From Tupaia tana (Eukaryota > Chordata > Mammalia > Scandentia > Tupaiidae): DNA of 64,000 nt. Below are positions 1 through 9,053 of this stretch, in pieces (position 1 is the first letter of the stretch; each line of letters opens with the position of its first letter). Both the position numbers and the translations under genes were made by a program. The stretch lies in NCBI GenBank assembly GCA_026018925.1, contig JAKSZU010000002.1:158281400-158345399 (forward strand). The letters are read 5' to 3'. The notes beneath the pieces were generated by a model, which was given only the letters and a program-made list of their open reading frames with translations, searched no databases and was not told the DNA's origin.

Positions 1-109
1 AAATATTGTTGATATAATTTTACAGTTGAGCACAATGGGCATGGGATTTACATGATAATTAAGAGGTAGGGTACTGAAATTGAATGCAATTGTTTTTTTG
101 TTTTGTTTT

Positions 110-347
110 TAAGTTATTTTGTTAGGGGATGTGTGTCCTTCAGAGAGAGACAGTGAGAGGGACAGTGAGAAAGCACTCTCCATGGGAAGGAGCACACTGC
201 AATGCCTTGTCCATCTCTCCCTCCTTTTAGGATTTTACACACAAACACACCAGGGCTCTATGTTTATCAAGCTGCTGGATGGGACTTGAACTGCACAGTC
301 AACCACATTGGATTCAGCCACCTTAACTGCTATGCCACTGGCTGGCC
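110..347 (-). mobile_element. Family A tRNA-derived SINE, eroded
   Basis: Read on the minus strand it has the tRNA-like head (right end, GCCAGTGGCATAGCAGTTAAGG with a B-box-like stretch at about 284-294), the body with a degraded GAGGAGAATGGAGG-like segment, and the end motif near 125-140. The body is diverged, so this is an old copy. No TSD was found. Confidence 0.75.
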
Positions 348-369
348 TGGATGCATCTGGACTTCAATC

Positions 370-480
370 CAAGCCCTGACACTTCTTTGATAGTTCTGAG
401 AATTTAGGCAAGTCATTCAACCTCTTTATGCTTATCCTCCTTTCTTACATAGGCAAAGCAGAGTACTTTCGTTAGAACTA
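370..480 (+). repeat. MIR-like fragment
   Basis: The order is an amino-acid-tRNA-like remnant (TCCAAGCCCTGACACTTCT), then GGCAAGTCATTCAACCTCTTTATGC. This resembles the MIR core order of TGTGACCTTGGGCAAGTTACTTAACC. The match is short and diverged. Confidence 0.5.
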
Positions 481-611
481 GTTGTGAGTTTAGCTGAATA
501 CGTGTTATGAATGTTATAATGATGACTCAGTCCATTCTGAAATATTTAAAATGTAAAGTTACTACATAGAAAAATTATGTAATTCCAATGAATATTAGAC
601 ACGGTCAATGG

Positions 612-704
612 TGTGTGAGCTTAAGCTGCCAGGTCCAGGACTTGAACCACAGTCAACTACATGGGATTCCAGCAACGTAGCCATTATACCATCTGCTGGT
701 CCCA
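612..704 (-). mobile_element. Family A/B SINE head fragment
   Basis: Only the tRNA-like head is present: GGTCCAGGACTTGAACCACA (the B-box region on the minus strand) followed by ACCATCTGCTGGTCCC. Body and tail are absent, so the copy is truncated and cannot be assigned to A or B. Confidence 0.75.
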
Positions 705-834
705 ACTAAATTTTATTATTTTCAAGCAATTATATTTTAGGATATTTTTATTGTTTTAGTGTATGATATGTCTTAGCTGATACACAATAGATTAAAAAGA
801 TGAGCAAAATATGAATTTAAAGCTAAACATTTAG

Positions 835-1092
835 AAACCAGCTGGTGGCGTAATGATTAAGGCGCTGGACTCTCACATGGTCGACCATGGTTTTGGTCCT
901 TGATCTGAGGCTTGAAACTCATGCGGGGCACATGTATGGGTGTGTCCAAAATTCTGAGAGAAGAATGGAAGAGAAGGGTTTATGGCAGGGCAATTCTCTT
1001 GGGCAGGGGTGATTTCCCACTTTCTCTCTCTGTCTCTCTAGCAAGTACATGTGTCCTATAACAAAAAAAATCTCTCTTCAAAAAAAAAAAAA
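835..1092 (+). mobile_element. Family A SINE
   Basis: The head starts ACCAGCTGGTGGCGTAATG and contains GGCGCTGGACTCTCACATGG. The body has GAATGGAAGAGAAGGG, then a CT-rich tract, and the end motif reads CCTATAACAAAAAAAATCTC before an A12 tail. Substitutions throughout suggest middle age. Confidence 0.85.
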
Positions 1093-2040
1093 TGCTGAAA
1101 ATTTACTGGTAGAAAAAATTTTCAACATAAAAACAAATAAAATAAAAAAAGAACATGAGAGACAAGTTTTTTTTTCTTATATGTCTATCAAGAAATTCAA
1201 ATATTCTGTATATCAAAATAGAGAAACTATGTTACATAAAACTAAGTTACATACATACATGATAGATAAATGCTAGCGTACATACAGTATAAAATACTTT
1301 TAATCCACAGAAATGTCAAATGCATTCCTCTCACTGACAAAACACAAAAGTGATTATCCTCACAAAAGTTAAAACCAGATATCAAGTAGGCAGAGTTAAA
1401 GAGAAAACAAAATATCCATAATTAGCAGGGACTTAAGGGAATGTGTGTATTCTCCCACACTAGTTGTAGGAGGCAAAATTGTTATCTACCCAGATGGTTA
1501 TTTGACAATACGTATCTAAAGGTTTAACAGTGTTGTTCATACTCTTTGAACCAGAAATTCTACTTTTAAGAACTAATTTTAAGGAACTTATCCAAGAGTA
1601 GGAGAAGATATATGCTCACATCTATGTCATTAATAACAGCAAAAATTAGAAATAAAAATATTTAACATTATGTTTTATAAATTGGCTACATATATGAAAT
1701 GTCTAAGTGAATCATGCCACATATCTGAGATATAAAATTCATGTTGTTTAAAAAAAAAACCCTCAAAACAAAAACATGCCATGGAATGTTTATAATGTTC
1801 TAAGTAAAGTTGCAATTTACGTCACTGCCTTCCCCAGGGGTGGCTTTCTCTATCAGTGGACCTTCACTCTATGGTACAGTTCTGCATAAAATAAAATATT
1901 ATCCAACTGTTAACAAACTTAGGTAGATCATTTGTGCAGACAATATGAAAGACATTCCAGCCTACATTAATAAACAGGAAAAAAAGGTTCAATGTATTAA
2001 GTCCCCTCTGGGCCCCCACTGGTGTGGAATGATGTGCATG
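1093..2040. other. AT-rich unassigned sequence
   Basis: There is no convincing coding, RNA or repeat signature. The reading frames here are short, AT-rich and lack codon structure. I see nothing I can name in this stretch. Confidence 0.5.
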
Positions 2041-2043
2041 GTA

Positions 2044-2086
<43 letters not shown>
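2044..2086. repeat. (AC)n microsatellite
   Basis: About 21 uninterrupted AC units follow GGTAG. They account for the His/Thr or Val/Cys runs in the predicted frames here, so those frames are not genes. Confidence 0.97.
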
Positions 2087-2088
<2 letters not shown>

Positions 2089-2256
2089 TTGAATATGGAG
2101 AGCCAATCTCTGGGAAGGGGATTTGGAACTGGAACATGGAAGAAGGAGTACTCATTATTCACTGTAAACTTTTCTGTAGTATTCAACTTTTTTCTCCAAG
2201 GGTATGTATACAATTTTAAGATTAAAATAGAAGAAAGCAAACAACAACTCATTATC

Positions 2257-2614
2257 TGTGCTATAGAGTAAATATTTGGGTCTTCTTTCAAATTCATATG
2301 TTGAAATCCTACTCCCCAATGTGATGGTATTGGAGGTGAAAGCTTTTCTAAGTTATCATGTCATGAGGGTAGAACTATCATGAATGGGATTATGCCTATT
2401 TAAAAGAAACCTCCCTCAGCCCTTCTGACATAGGAGGACAGAGAAACGAAACAGTGGTTTTTGAAACCGGAGAGTGGGACCTCACCAGACACTGATCTGC
2501 TAGCACTTTAGACTTGGAATTCCCAGCCTCCAGAACTGTGAGAAATAAATTTCTGTTGTTTATAATTCATATAGTCTATACTATTCTGCTATAGTACTCA
2601 AACAAACTAAGACA
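2257..2614 (+). mobile_element. Solo LTR of the MaLR (MST/MLT1-like) type
   Basis: It starts TGTGCTATAGAG and ends AAACTAAGACA. Inside are hallmark MaLR LTR segments in order: TTCATATGTTGAAATCCTA, GTGATGGTATTGGAGG, GTCATGAGGGTAGA, CCAGCCTCCAGAACTGTGAG and AATAAATTTCTGTTGTTTAT (with the AATAAA signal). It is close to full LTR length with no internal region beside it, so it is a solo LTR. It is non-coding and ancient. Confidence 0.9.
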
Positions 2615-2635
2615 AGTCTTTAAAAATAAAATATA

Positions 2636-2900
2636 GGGACCAGCAGATGGAGAAATCGTTATGTTGCTGGACTCCCATATAGTTGACTGTGGTTTGAGTA
2701 CTGAACCAGGCGACTTAAAAAATTCATGCCAGGCGCATGTGTATGTGTGCCAAAAATCACGATAGGAGAATGGAGGAGAAGGATTGTGGTGTGGCTGTTC
2801 CACCGGGGGATGATTTCTCACTTTCTGTCTCTCTATCCTTCTGTCTGTCTGGCAAGAACACACACCTTATAGCAAAACACACACACACACACACACTCTT
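2636..2900 (+). mobile_element. Family A SINE with CA-repeat tail
   Basis: The head is GGGACCAGCAGATGGAGAAA, with a GCTGGACTCCCATATAG segment. The body has GGAGAATGGAGGAGAAGG and ends CTTATAGCAAAACACACACA. The original A tail has been replaced or expanded into a (CA)n array at about 2876-2897. Confidence 0.88.
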
Positions 2901-3018
2901 AAAATAAAATATATATGTCATTGTTATCTTTAAAAAGGAGGGGCACAACATTTAGTAATTACATTCATGTATAAAAATTCAAAATCTCCAATTAATTTTA
3001 GTGGCCATAACACTTGTT

Positions 3019-3031
3019 CGTTCCTTCTTTT
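3019..3031. repeat. Left target-site duplication of the HAL1-like element
   Basis: The 13-bp string CGTTCCTTCTTTT is repeated exactly at 5432-5444. Because the element's T-rich end follows directly, the inner edge could shift by a few Ts. Confidence 0.9.
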
Positions 3032-3039
3032 TTTTTCTC

Positions 3040-3345
3040 TTTAAATTTATTTATTTTTTACATTAATTCATTATACATCATTACAGCATACAAATGAATT
3101 TTCCATCCAAAATACACTGTGTATTGGCTCAATCAAGCACATCAACATACATGTTTTCAGCAAATAATTTTCCAATTCGTATGTCTTGTATACTTTGTTT
3201 TTTGTTTTGCCATCCTTGATTCCTTATCCCTCACCCTCTGCCATGTCCCACCCTCCTCCCACATTGTCTCTAGTATCCATGGTTGCTTTCTATGCCTTCC
3301 CCCCCATTTAATTGATTTGCTAATGAACTTATTAATCTAAATATG
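3040..3345 (-). repeat. 3' UTR repeat copy 1 (distal) of the HAL1-like element
   Basis: This copy is homologous to 3540-3845. Both hold a CATCATNACANC-type segment, GCTCAATCAAGCA/GCTTAATCAAGCA, and a purine-rich tract on the element strand (CCCTCACCCTCTGCC on the plus strand here). L1 3' UTRs typically have a G-rich polypurine tract in this position. Confidence 0.7.
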
Positions 3346-3539
3346 TCTAATAGCTAGCACAGCTGATATATACCTATACCTGAACCCAAGTCTGACTTTA
3401 GGCATAAATCCCAGTGAGTAGAATGAACATATTATAAAGTAGTACCCAGCTGGGGCTATATAGCTTACTGCAGTCATCAAATATGCATTTTTTAAAATTG
3501 ATATACGAACAGTTTTACCGTTTTTTTTTTCCTGCAACT

Positions 3540-3845
3540 TTTTTTTTTAATTACTTAACACTCATTCCCTGAGCATCATCACAACGTACTAAGTGTGGTT
3601 TCCCATCTAGAATAAACTGCATAGTGGCTTAATCAAGCATGTTATCATCAATAATATTCCATTTCTACTTTCATACAAATGTATACGTATATGTATGTTT
3701 TTTACCCCATGTTTGACCCTCTGCCCTTTCCCACTCTCTTATTACACTATCTCTGCTACATACAGTTGTATTCCATTCCTTTTTCTCCAACATTTTGTTG
3801 ACCACACAATATCATAAGTAATCTAACTACTTTCAGCAGGTAATT
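3540..3845 (-). repeat. 3' UTR repeat copy 2 (proximal) of the HAL1-like element
   Basis: It shares the order of motifs with 3040-3345, including GACCCTCTGCCCTTTCCCA and the AATCAAGCATGTTATCAT segment. T-runs at 3519-3528 and 3539-3549 separate the two copies, so on the element strand each copy ends in an A-rich stretch. Confidence 0.65.
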
Positions 3846-4197
3846 TCAAGAAGAGTAGTTTTGAACTGGTAATGATATTTCCTTGAAACTTAAAGCCTAG
3901 AAACAGGTTAGTATTCTGTTCAAATAGTAGGTACATGCACCTATCAACAGCTCAAGACAAGACAAAAATCCATTAAAACTGGAAAACAAAGCTTAGGAGA
4001 AAAGCAGCAATAATTTAGTCAAGTCTCAGAATGTTGTTTCATTGGTTCAGTCTCATGTACTTAACCTTTCTTCTGTTAAGGTTCGATCTTCCAGATTGAA
4101 TTCTCGGATATAATATTCATCTCAACATTGTCCCTACAATTAAGTTGCCCATTTTCTTAGTTTTTGAACTCTTATTTCTGTGTGTCTGCATTTAATT

Positions 4198-5180
4198 TTA
4201 CTGACATAGCACTCCCTTAAGAACTTCTTGGAGATCTGGTCTGGTGCTGGTAAATTCTTTCAGGTTTTGTTTATCTGGGAAAGTTCGTGTCTTTTCTTCC
4301 CAAATGAATGATAACCTTGCTGGGTACAAAATTCTTGGTTGAAATTGCTTTTCCCTTAATACTTTGAATATATTTTCCCATTCTCTCCTTGCTCGCATTG
4401 TTTCCGATGAGAGGTTTGCCGTTAGTCTGATGGGATACCCTTTGTAGGTAACTTGCCTCTTTTCTCTTGCCAGCCTTAGTATCTTGTCTTTGTCTGTGGT
4501 TTTGGTCAATCTGGCTATAATGTGTCTTGGAGAAGATCTTCTTGTGTTGATTCTATTTGGGGTCCTCTGTATTTCTTGGGACTGAATCTTTGAGTGCCTC
4601 TCCAGGTTTGGAAAGTTTTCTTGCAGGATTTCATGGAATAGATTATCAATGCCCTTATGAGTCTCTTCACCCTCTGGGATGCCTATTATCCGGATGTTTG
4701 GACGTTTAATTGTATCTAGTACTTCTCAAATTTTTGGGCCATTTTCTCAGTCTTCATGGTGGATTTTTCTAGGCCAGCCATTTTCTCTTCTACATTAGAG
4801 ATTCTATTTTCTGTATGATCTAGTCTTCTTTTAATACTTTCAAGGGAGATTTTGACTTCTTGTATTATAGCCTTCATATCTAACAGTTCCATCTGATTCT
4901 TTTGTAAAGTGTGAAATTCCTCTTTTAGATCTTGCATGAATTTCCTCACCTCCTGGAACTCTTCAACTCCTTTCTCCTTCCTCTTCAGCAGTTCCTTGTC
5001 TCTCTTCTCTTCCATCTCTGTTAGCTTTGCCATTATGAATGTTCTGAATTCTTTATCAGACATTTCCATGATTTCCATTGAACTGAGTGTGGATGAAGGG
5101 GAACTATCCGTTTCCCTTGTGGGAGAGGCATTTTCCTGCTTCCCCTTATTTCTTGTGGTCCTGCAGTGATTTCTAGTCAT
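4198..5180 (-). pseudogene. L1-type ORF1 (ORF1p RNA-binding protein), one frameshift
   Basis: ORF1p is the trimeric RNA-binding chaperone of L1-type elements. The start chosen is ATG at 5180 (MTRNHCRTTRNKGK), the first in frame after the 5' UTR. Residues about 45-150 form a charged, heptad-like coiled coil rich in E, K, L and M. The RRM begins at KRPNIRIIGIPEGEE, a hallmark of mammalian ORF1p. The C-terminal domain carries YKGYPIRLTANLS, TMRARREW, FQPRILYPARLSF and TRPDLQEVLK. Total coding length is about 327 codons against 338 in the human protein. The N-terminal part (5180-4716) stops at TAG 4716. The RRM/CTD part continues in another frame, open from about 4722 to the stop at 4198. A single small indel near 4716-4725 therefore explains the break, and no other disabling change was seen. 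The rest of the ORF is unusually intact, so insertion was relatively recent. Confidence 0.88.
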
Positions 5181-5205
5181 CTGGTGGATGGTCGGTTTCT
5201 TCCCA

Positions 5206-5431
5206 AACTTGGAAGTTCAATCACGCGTGTTTTGTATGCTGGAGGCCCAGTTAGCAGTGGGACATCTTCCTTTCTCCCAAAATGGCTAGATCGCAGGAGG
5301 CATGGAGCTGTCTGTCTCTTGAAGAAGGGCTGTTCACGTGGGCTTTGTATGCTGGAGGCCCAGTTAGCAGTGGGACATCTTCTTTTCTCCCAAAATGGCT
5401 AGATCGCAGGAGGCATGGAGCTGTCTGTCTC
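5206..5431 (-). promoter_or_regulatory. Tandem 5' UTR promoter monomers of the HAL1-like element
   Basis: An 88-bp block at 5231-5318 is repeated at 5344-5431 (offset 113 bp, one visible mismatch, CTTCC/CTTTT region). The 25-bp linker 5319-5343 has a diverged counterpart at about 5206-5230. Each block carries AAAATGGC (5279-5286 and 5392-5399), matching the YY1 core also used by other L1 promoters. The linker has a CACGTG E-box (5335-5340). The array begins mid-monomer at the TSD. Confidence 0.8.
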
Positions 5432-5444
5432 CGTTCCTTCTTTT
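5432..5444. repeat. Right target-site duplication of the HAL1-like element
   Basis: Exact copy of 3019-3031, directly abutting the 5' UTR monomer array and followed by AGCATA. Confidence 0.9.
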
Positions 5445-5693
5445 AGCATACAAGAAAGCGCATGTTTATTACATGTCTCCTACAGACGACATTAGGCTCA
5501 CCATCCACAAGAACATCACAGTCTACCAAAAACGGATATGTAAAGATTTCATATACAAAGTTACAAAGTTACTGTAAATTGGAGAGGTTCATACAAGCAA
5601 AGTGAGTGCAGGCACAAAGAACCTAGTGACTAACACTAATACTCTATATGAATCAAAGGGAAATTTCATCAAAAGCTGAAGAGTTGCAACTTT
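5445..5693. other. Unique spacer
   Basis: AT-rich sequence between the HAL1-like element and the next SINE. No recognisable feature. Confidence 0.5.
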
Positions 5694-5939
5694 CTTTTTT
5701 TTAAGACATATTTCTGCTATGGAGCACATGCACTCACCAGAGAGGCAGAGGGCAAGAAATCACCCTCCTAGTGAGGAAGGCCACTCTGAAATCCCTTTTC
5801 CTCCATTCTCCTCTTGGGACTTTGGGTATGAATGCACACATGCCTGACAGGAATTTCAAGCCACTGGGTCCGAGACTCTAACCACAGTGAGCCATGTGGG
5901 AGTCCGATGATGTAATCATTACACCATCTGCTGGCCCCA
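5694..5939 (-). mobile_element. Family A SINE
   Basis: A T-run at 5694-5702 leads to TTTCTGCTATGGAGCACATGC (end motif) and CCTCCATTCTCCTCTTGGGA (body). The head ends ACACCATCTGCTGGCCCC. The copy is full length and moderately eroded. Confidence 0.85.
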
Positions 5940-6119
5940 AAGGTCTGCATCTTCAGATGCAATTGTAGTACAGTGGGCTTCCAAGAAGAGGAAATAGGTA
6001 CAAATGCACAGAGCGTTGATCAGAATGGCTTAGGCATGGAAGGTGGAGTAGATGGGACAGGCACAATGTTGCTGTTTAAGAATCAATACTAATATAGTCA
6101 TAATATTTTATATATTAAT

Positions 6120-6345
6120 ATTGGTAACATTTATTGAACATTTCCTAGATCCTAGGCAGTGTACTAAATGTTTTATGTGGTAGTAACTCATTTCAGCATC
6201 ACAATAATAAGGGACAATTCATAGTGTAATTTTTAAAATGTGAAAATGGATATGGGAAGAGATTTAACATATTGCTCAGAGTCATGAAAATAACAATTGG
6301 TAGAGTTGGAATTTGAACCCTGGTATTCTGACTCTAAAAGCACTT
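6120..6345 (-). repeat. MIR element
   Basis: Reverse-complement MIR order: AACATTTATTGAACATTTCC, AGGCAGTGTACTAAATG, GTAACTCATTTCAGCATCAC, then GAGTTGGAATTTGAACCC. The last segment is the tRNA-related end. A long MIR copy by mammalian standards. Confidence 0.85.
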
Positions 6346-6349
6346 TTAA

Positions 6350-6547
6350 GGACCAGTGAGTGGCAAGGTGGTTAGAGTGCTGGGCTCTCAAATGGTCAAT
6401 TGTGGTTCAAATCCTGACCTGGTGGCTTGCTTTCTCACTTTCCCTCTCTCTCTCTCTCTCTGTCTCTGTCTCTCTCTCTGATGACTATAGAAAGTTAAAA
6501 AATAATAATAATAAAGACAACCAATAAAATAATTCTCTAAAAAAAGA
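6350..6547 (+). mobile_element. Family B SINE
   Basis: The head is GGACCAGTGAGTGGCAAGG, with a GTGGTTCAAATCCTGACC B-box-like stretch and GGTGGCTTGCTTTCTCACTT. A (CT)n tract follows, then ATAATAATAATAAAG and a TAATTCTCTAAAAAAAG tail. Confidence 0.85.
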
Positions 6548-6679
6548 AATTATTTAACCCCTATTCAATGTCACCCACCTGTATAGAATCTCATAGAAAA
6601 ATTCAAGCCATAATTTAAAATAGATCAATTTGCCACTGGGGTCAGTATATACACACTTCATTACACACTTTTGGTGCAG

Positions 6680-6940
6680 AGTTTGGGATTTTTTGTTTTG
6701 TTTTGTTTTAGTTTAGTTTGCTATAGGGTGAATGTACTCACTGGAGAGAGAGGGAGGGAGGGAGAGAGGGAAGGAGAGAGAGATTATACCTTGGGACAGA
6801 TGGCCACATCATAATCCCTTTCCCAACATTCTCCTCTCAGGATTTGGGGCATGCATATCCCTGCTGGGTCCAGGATTTGAACCGTGAAGTCAGCCATATG
6901 GAATCCAGCTGTCCAAACTATGTCACCTGCTGGCCCTGGG
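6680..6940 (-). mobile_element. Family A SINE with GA-rich expansion
   Basis: TTGCTATAGGGTGAATGTACTC at 6719 is the end motif. It is followed by a GGGAGGGAGGGAGAGAGG expansion, the CTCCTCTCAGGATTTGG body, and a head ending TGTCACCTGCTGGCC. The T-rich flank at 6690-6712 is the tail. Confidence 0.82.
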
Positions 6941-6944
6941 ATTA

Positions 6945-8507
6945 ATTTTTTAGAAAGTAACATTTTATTTTTCTGGTTTTAAGATTAAATCATTAAATAT
7001 TCAGTAGATTATCAGAAAGAATCAGAAGGTACACATTTTAAATCCTTAAGATTTTCCCTTCATCATTAGTGAATAATTACTCCAATTACCCTTTAAGAAG
7101 CACTTTGCTTGTTCATACTCACTGGGGTTGCAGATCATTTCTTTAATTTGAAAAGCAAATAAAATCCTTACAGTAAATCTTTCACTGCTACCCTCTAAAA
7201 TATCAGTGCTAGAAGGTAAACAAAGGTTGGATGGTTGAGTGTGTTAACTACCAGAAAACTCTGCTAACCATCACTTCAACATATTGATAGTAAAATAATA
7301 ATCAAGATTTATAATTATATTGCTGAGGCTTTGTAAATTCCCCGAACACTTGTGAAATGATCAAATACTAAGTGATGATTATGATATTTTTACATAAATC
7401 GACTTTTATTGTCTTTTAATTCCTTGAACTTGTCCATGCACGCAAGATATCTAGTAACCATAAAATTTGATTAACCCAAATATCTTCTGCTTGACCCACA
7501 CCATGTTACAGTCAGCTGTATAGAACTCACTTCTATGCATTTGGAAAACTGCCAGGTGTTTCCATGTTCTTTGCATAACACTGACTACTGACAAATGTTA
7601 CATCCTCACAACACAGTCATCCCTGCCACCGTTAATGATATAGAGGGGTCCTCCCGGGCATACCTATTATACCACAAATGCATCCATTTGGTCTGACAGA
7701 AAACTGTCTGCTTGGATTATAGAACGGTTTTTGAAAGAGAGTATTCATAAGTGCTTGGCTAATAGTTTATAATCCTGTATTGAATAGTTCGTATACTTAT
7801 TTATCACCCATGTCATGATCCAAAGTCATATCTTAGCGGAGCTGTGGCCGCACTGTTTATTCATGTTCAGAAATCACATCACTATGGGTTTTACAAGCCT
7901 CTTGGAATTTATTGTGGAACTCAATTGCGGAGTGATCAGTGCTTTGACAGGATATCATACTCAGTAAGTTCAAATCTATATTTTTGTCCACAAGATCGAG
8001 TGTGTTGACAAATTTTTGGCATAGAACTTCTATATTCTATGTCAAGTGAGACTCTTGTCTGATGCTTTTACAAAGTCCTTGTGAAATTGATCTTTCATAT
8101 AGATTTTCTCATACACGCTTTCAATACCTGAGCTTTCTCAATAGTACTTAGCCATCAAAAATCAAATACCTTCAAAGTCTCTAGAGGGTCACATCTCCCA
8201 ATTGCTTTGGAAACCATTAAACAGAACAAATTCACAGCCTCTCATTTGAAGAATACAATCGCAATCACTGGAGGAGTACACAGGCCACCACGTATCCCAT
8301 TACGCTTCAGGAGAACCTGAAAATCTTTTCACTCTCTTACAGTAACTTCTGCAAATCAGGTGAGAATCTTCGTTATAATTTATTTTACAAAATTTAATTC
8401 ATGTAGTTATATTTAAGAGGTATGTATTTTGCCTACCACATTCAATTTTTATGGAGTCACTTCAATAAACTTTACTTTAAAATTCTAATATATTTTCTTT
8501 CTTTTCT
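6945..8507. other. SINE-free stretch, possibly with decayed coding-derived sequence
   Basis: About 1.5 kb without recognised repeats. Base composition between about 7500 and 8340 is more balanced than in the flanks. Short open stretches exist on both strands, for example a minus-strand open run of roughly 55 codons around 8030-7860. No family could be named and stops and frame changes are frequent. It may be a very old processed pseudogene or simply unique sequence. Confidence 0.3.
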
Positions 8508-8775
8508 AAAATTGTTGTAGGGTACATGTGCTTGCCAGAGAGAGAGAGAGAGAGCGAGCGAGCGAGCATGGAAGAGGGAGAAAGAAAGAGAATGAGAAAG
8601 CACACCCTAGAGGGGATGACCATGCACAATCCTTTCTCCTCCATTCTTCTCGGGATTTGGGACATGTATGTATCCACATGCACCCATTTTTTCAAGCTGC
8701 CTTTCCGGGACTTGAACTATACAGTTGGCCATGAGGGATCCAGCTGCCTTAACCACCATGCCACCGACTAGCCCC
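8508..8775 (-). mobile_element. Family A SINE
   Basis: GTTGTAGGGTACATGTGCTTGC is the end motif, followed by a (GA)/(GCGA) expansion and a CCTCCATTCTTCTCGGGATT body. The head ends ACCACCATGCCACCGACTAG. Confidence 0.85.
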
Positions 8776-8814
8776 CTAACATATTTTCAACATGTAGTTT
8801 ATTCACTTTCTTTT

Positions 8815-8886
8815 TTTTTCAAGAATTATTTAACTTCTTTACTTTATTTATTTTAATTTGACCAGAGGTGGACAGCATGAGATAAT

Positions 8887-8971
<85 letters not shown>

Positions 8972-9053
8972 CAAGCCACCAGGTCTAGGACTTGAACTGA
9001 CCTCAGCCATGTAGCAGTCCAGTATCCTTAACTACCACGTCACCTGCTGGCCT
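8815..9053 (-). mobile_element. Family B SINE split by microsatellites
   Basis: The tail AATTATTTAAC...TTTATTTTAATTTGACCAG and the head GGACTTGAACTGACC...CACGTCACCTGCTGGCC are separated by an expanded dinucleotide tract that replaces the normal GA-rich segment. Confidence 0.85.
8890..8969. repeat. Compound (TA)n(GA)n microsatellite
   Basis: About 17 TA units (8890-8923) join about 22 GA units (8926-8969) inside the family B SINE. It probably grew from the SINE's own GA-rich segment. Confidence 0.97.

Larger units (their letters stand above)
3032..5431 (-). mobile_element. Complete HAL1-like (half-L1) retrotransposon, 2.4 kb
   Basis: On the minus strand the order is: two 113-bp 5' UTR monomers (5431 down to about 5206), an ORF1 (5180 to 4198), a long 3' UTR (4197 to 3032) containing two purine-rich tracts, and an A-rich end. 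There is no reverse transcriptase or endonuclease ORF between ORF1 and the 3' end. An exact 13-bp TSD brackets the unit, and the junction at 5444/5445 reads TTTT/AG, close to the L1 endonuclease preference TTTT/AA. An L1 with an internal ORF2 deletion would look similar. The size and layout match the known HAL1 class of L1-derived elements with ORF1 only. Mobilisation would need L1 ORF2p in trans (inference). Confidence 0.85.

Noticed and set aside
1864-2297. Overlapping frames of 65-108 codons on both strands
   Set aside because: They are created by the (AC)n array (His-Thr or Cys-Val runs) and have no independent support.
4936-5577. Plus-strand frames of 60-78 codons
   Set aside because: They are antisense shadows of the L1-type ORF1 and of the duplicated 5' UTR monomers. 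The repeated peptide in them is the monomer repeat.
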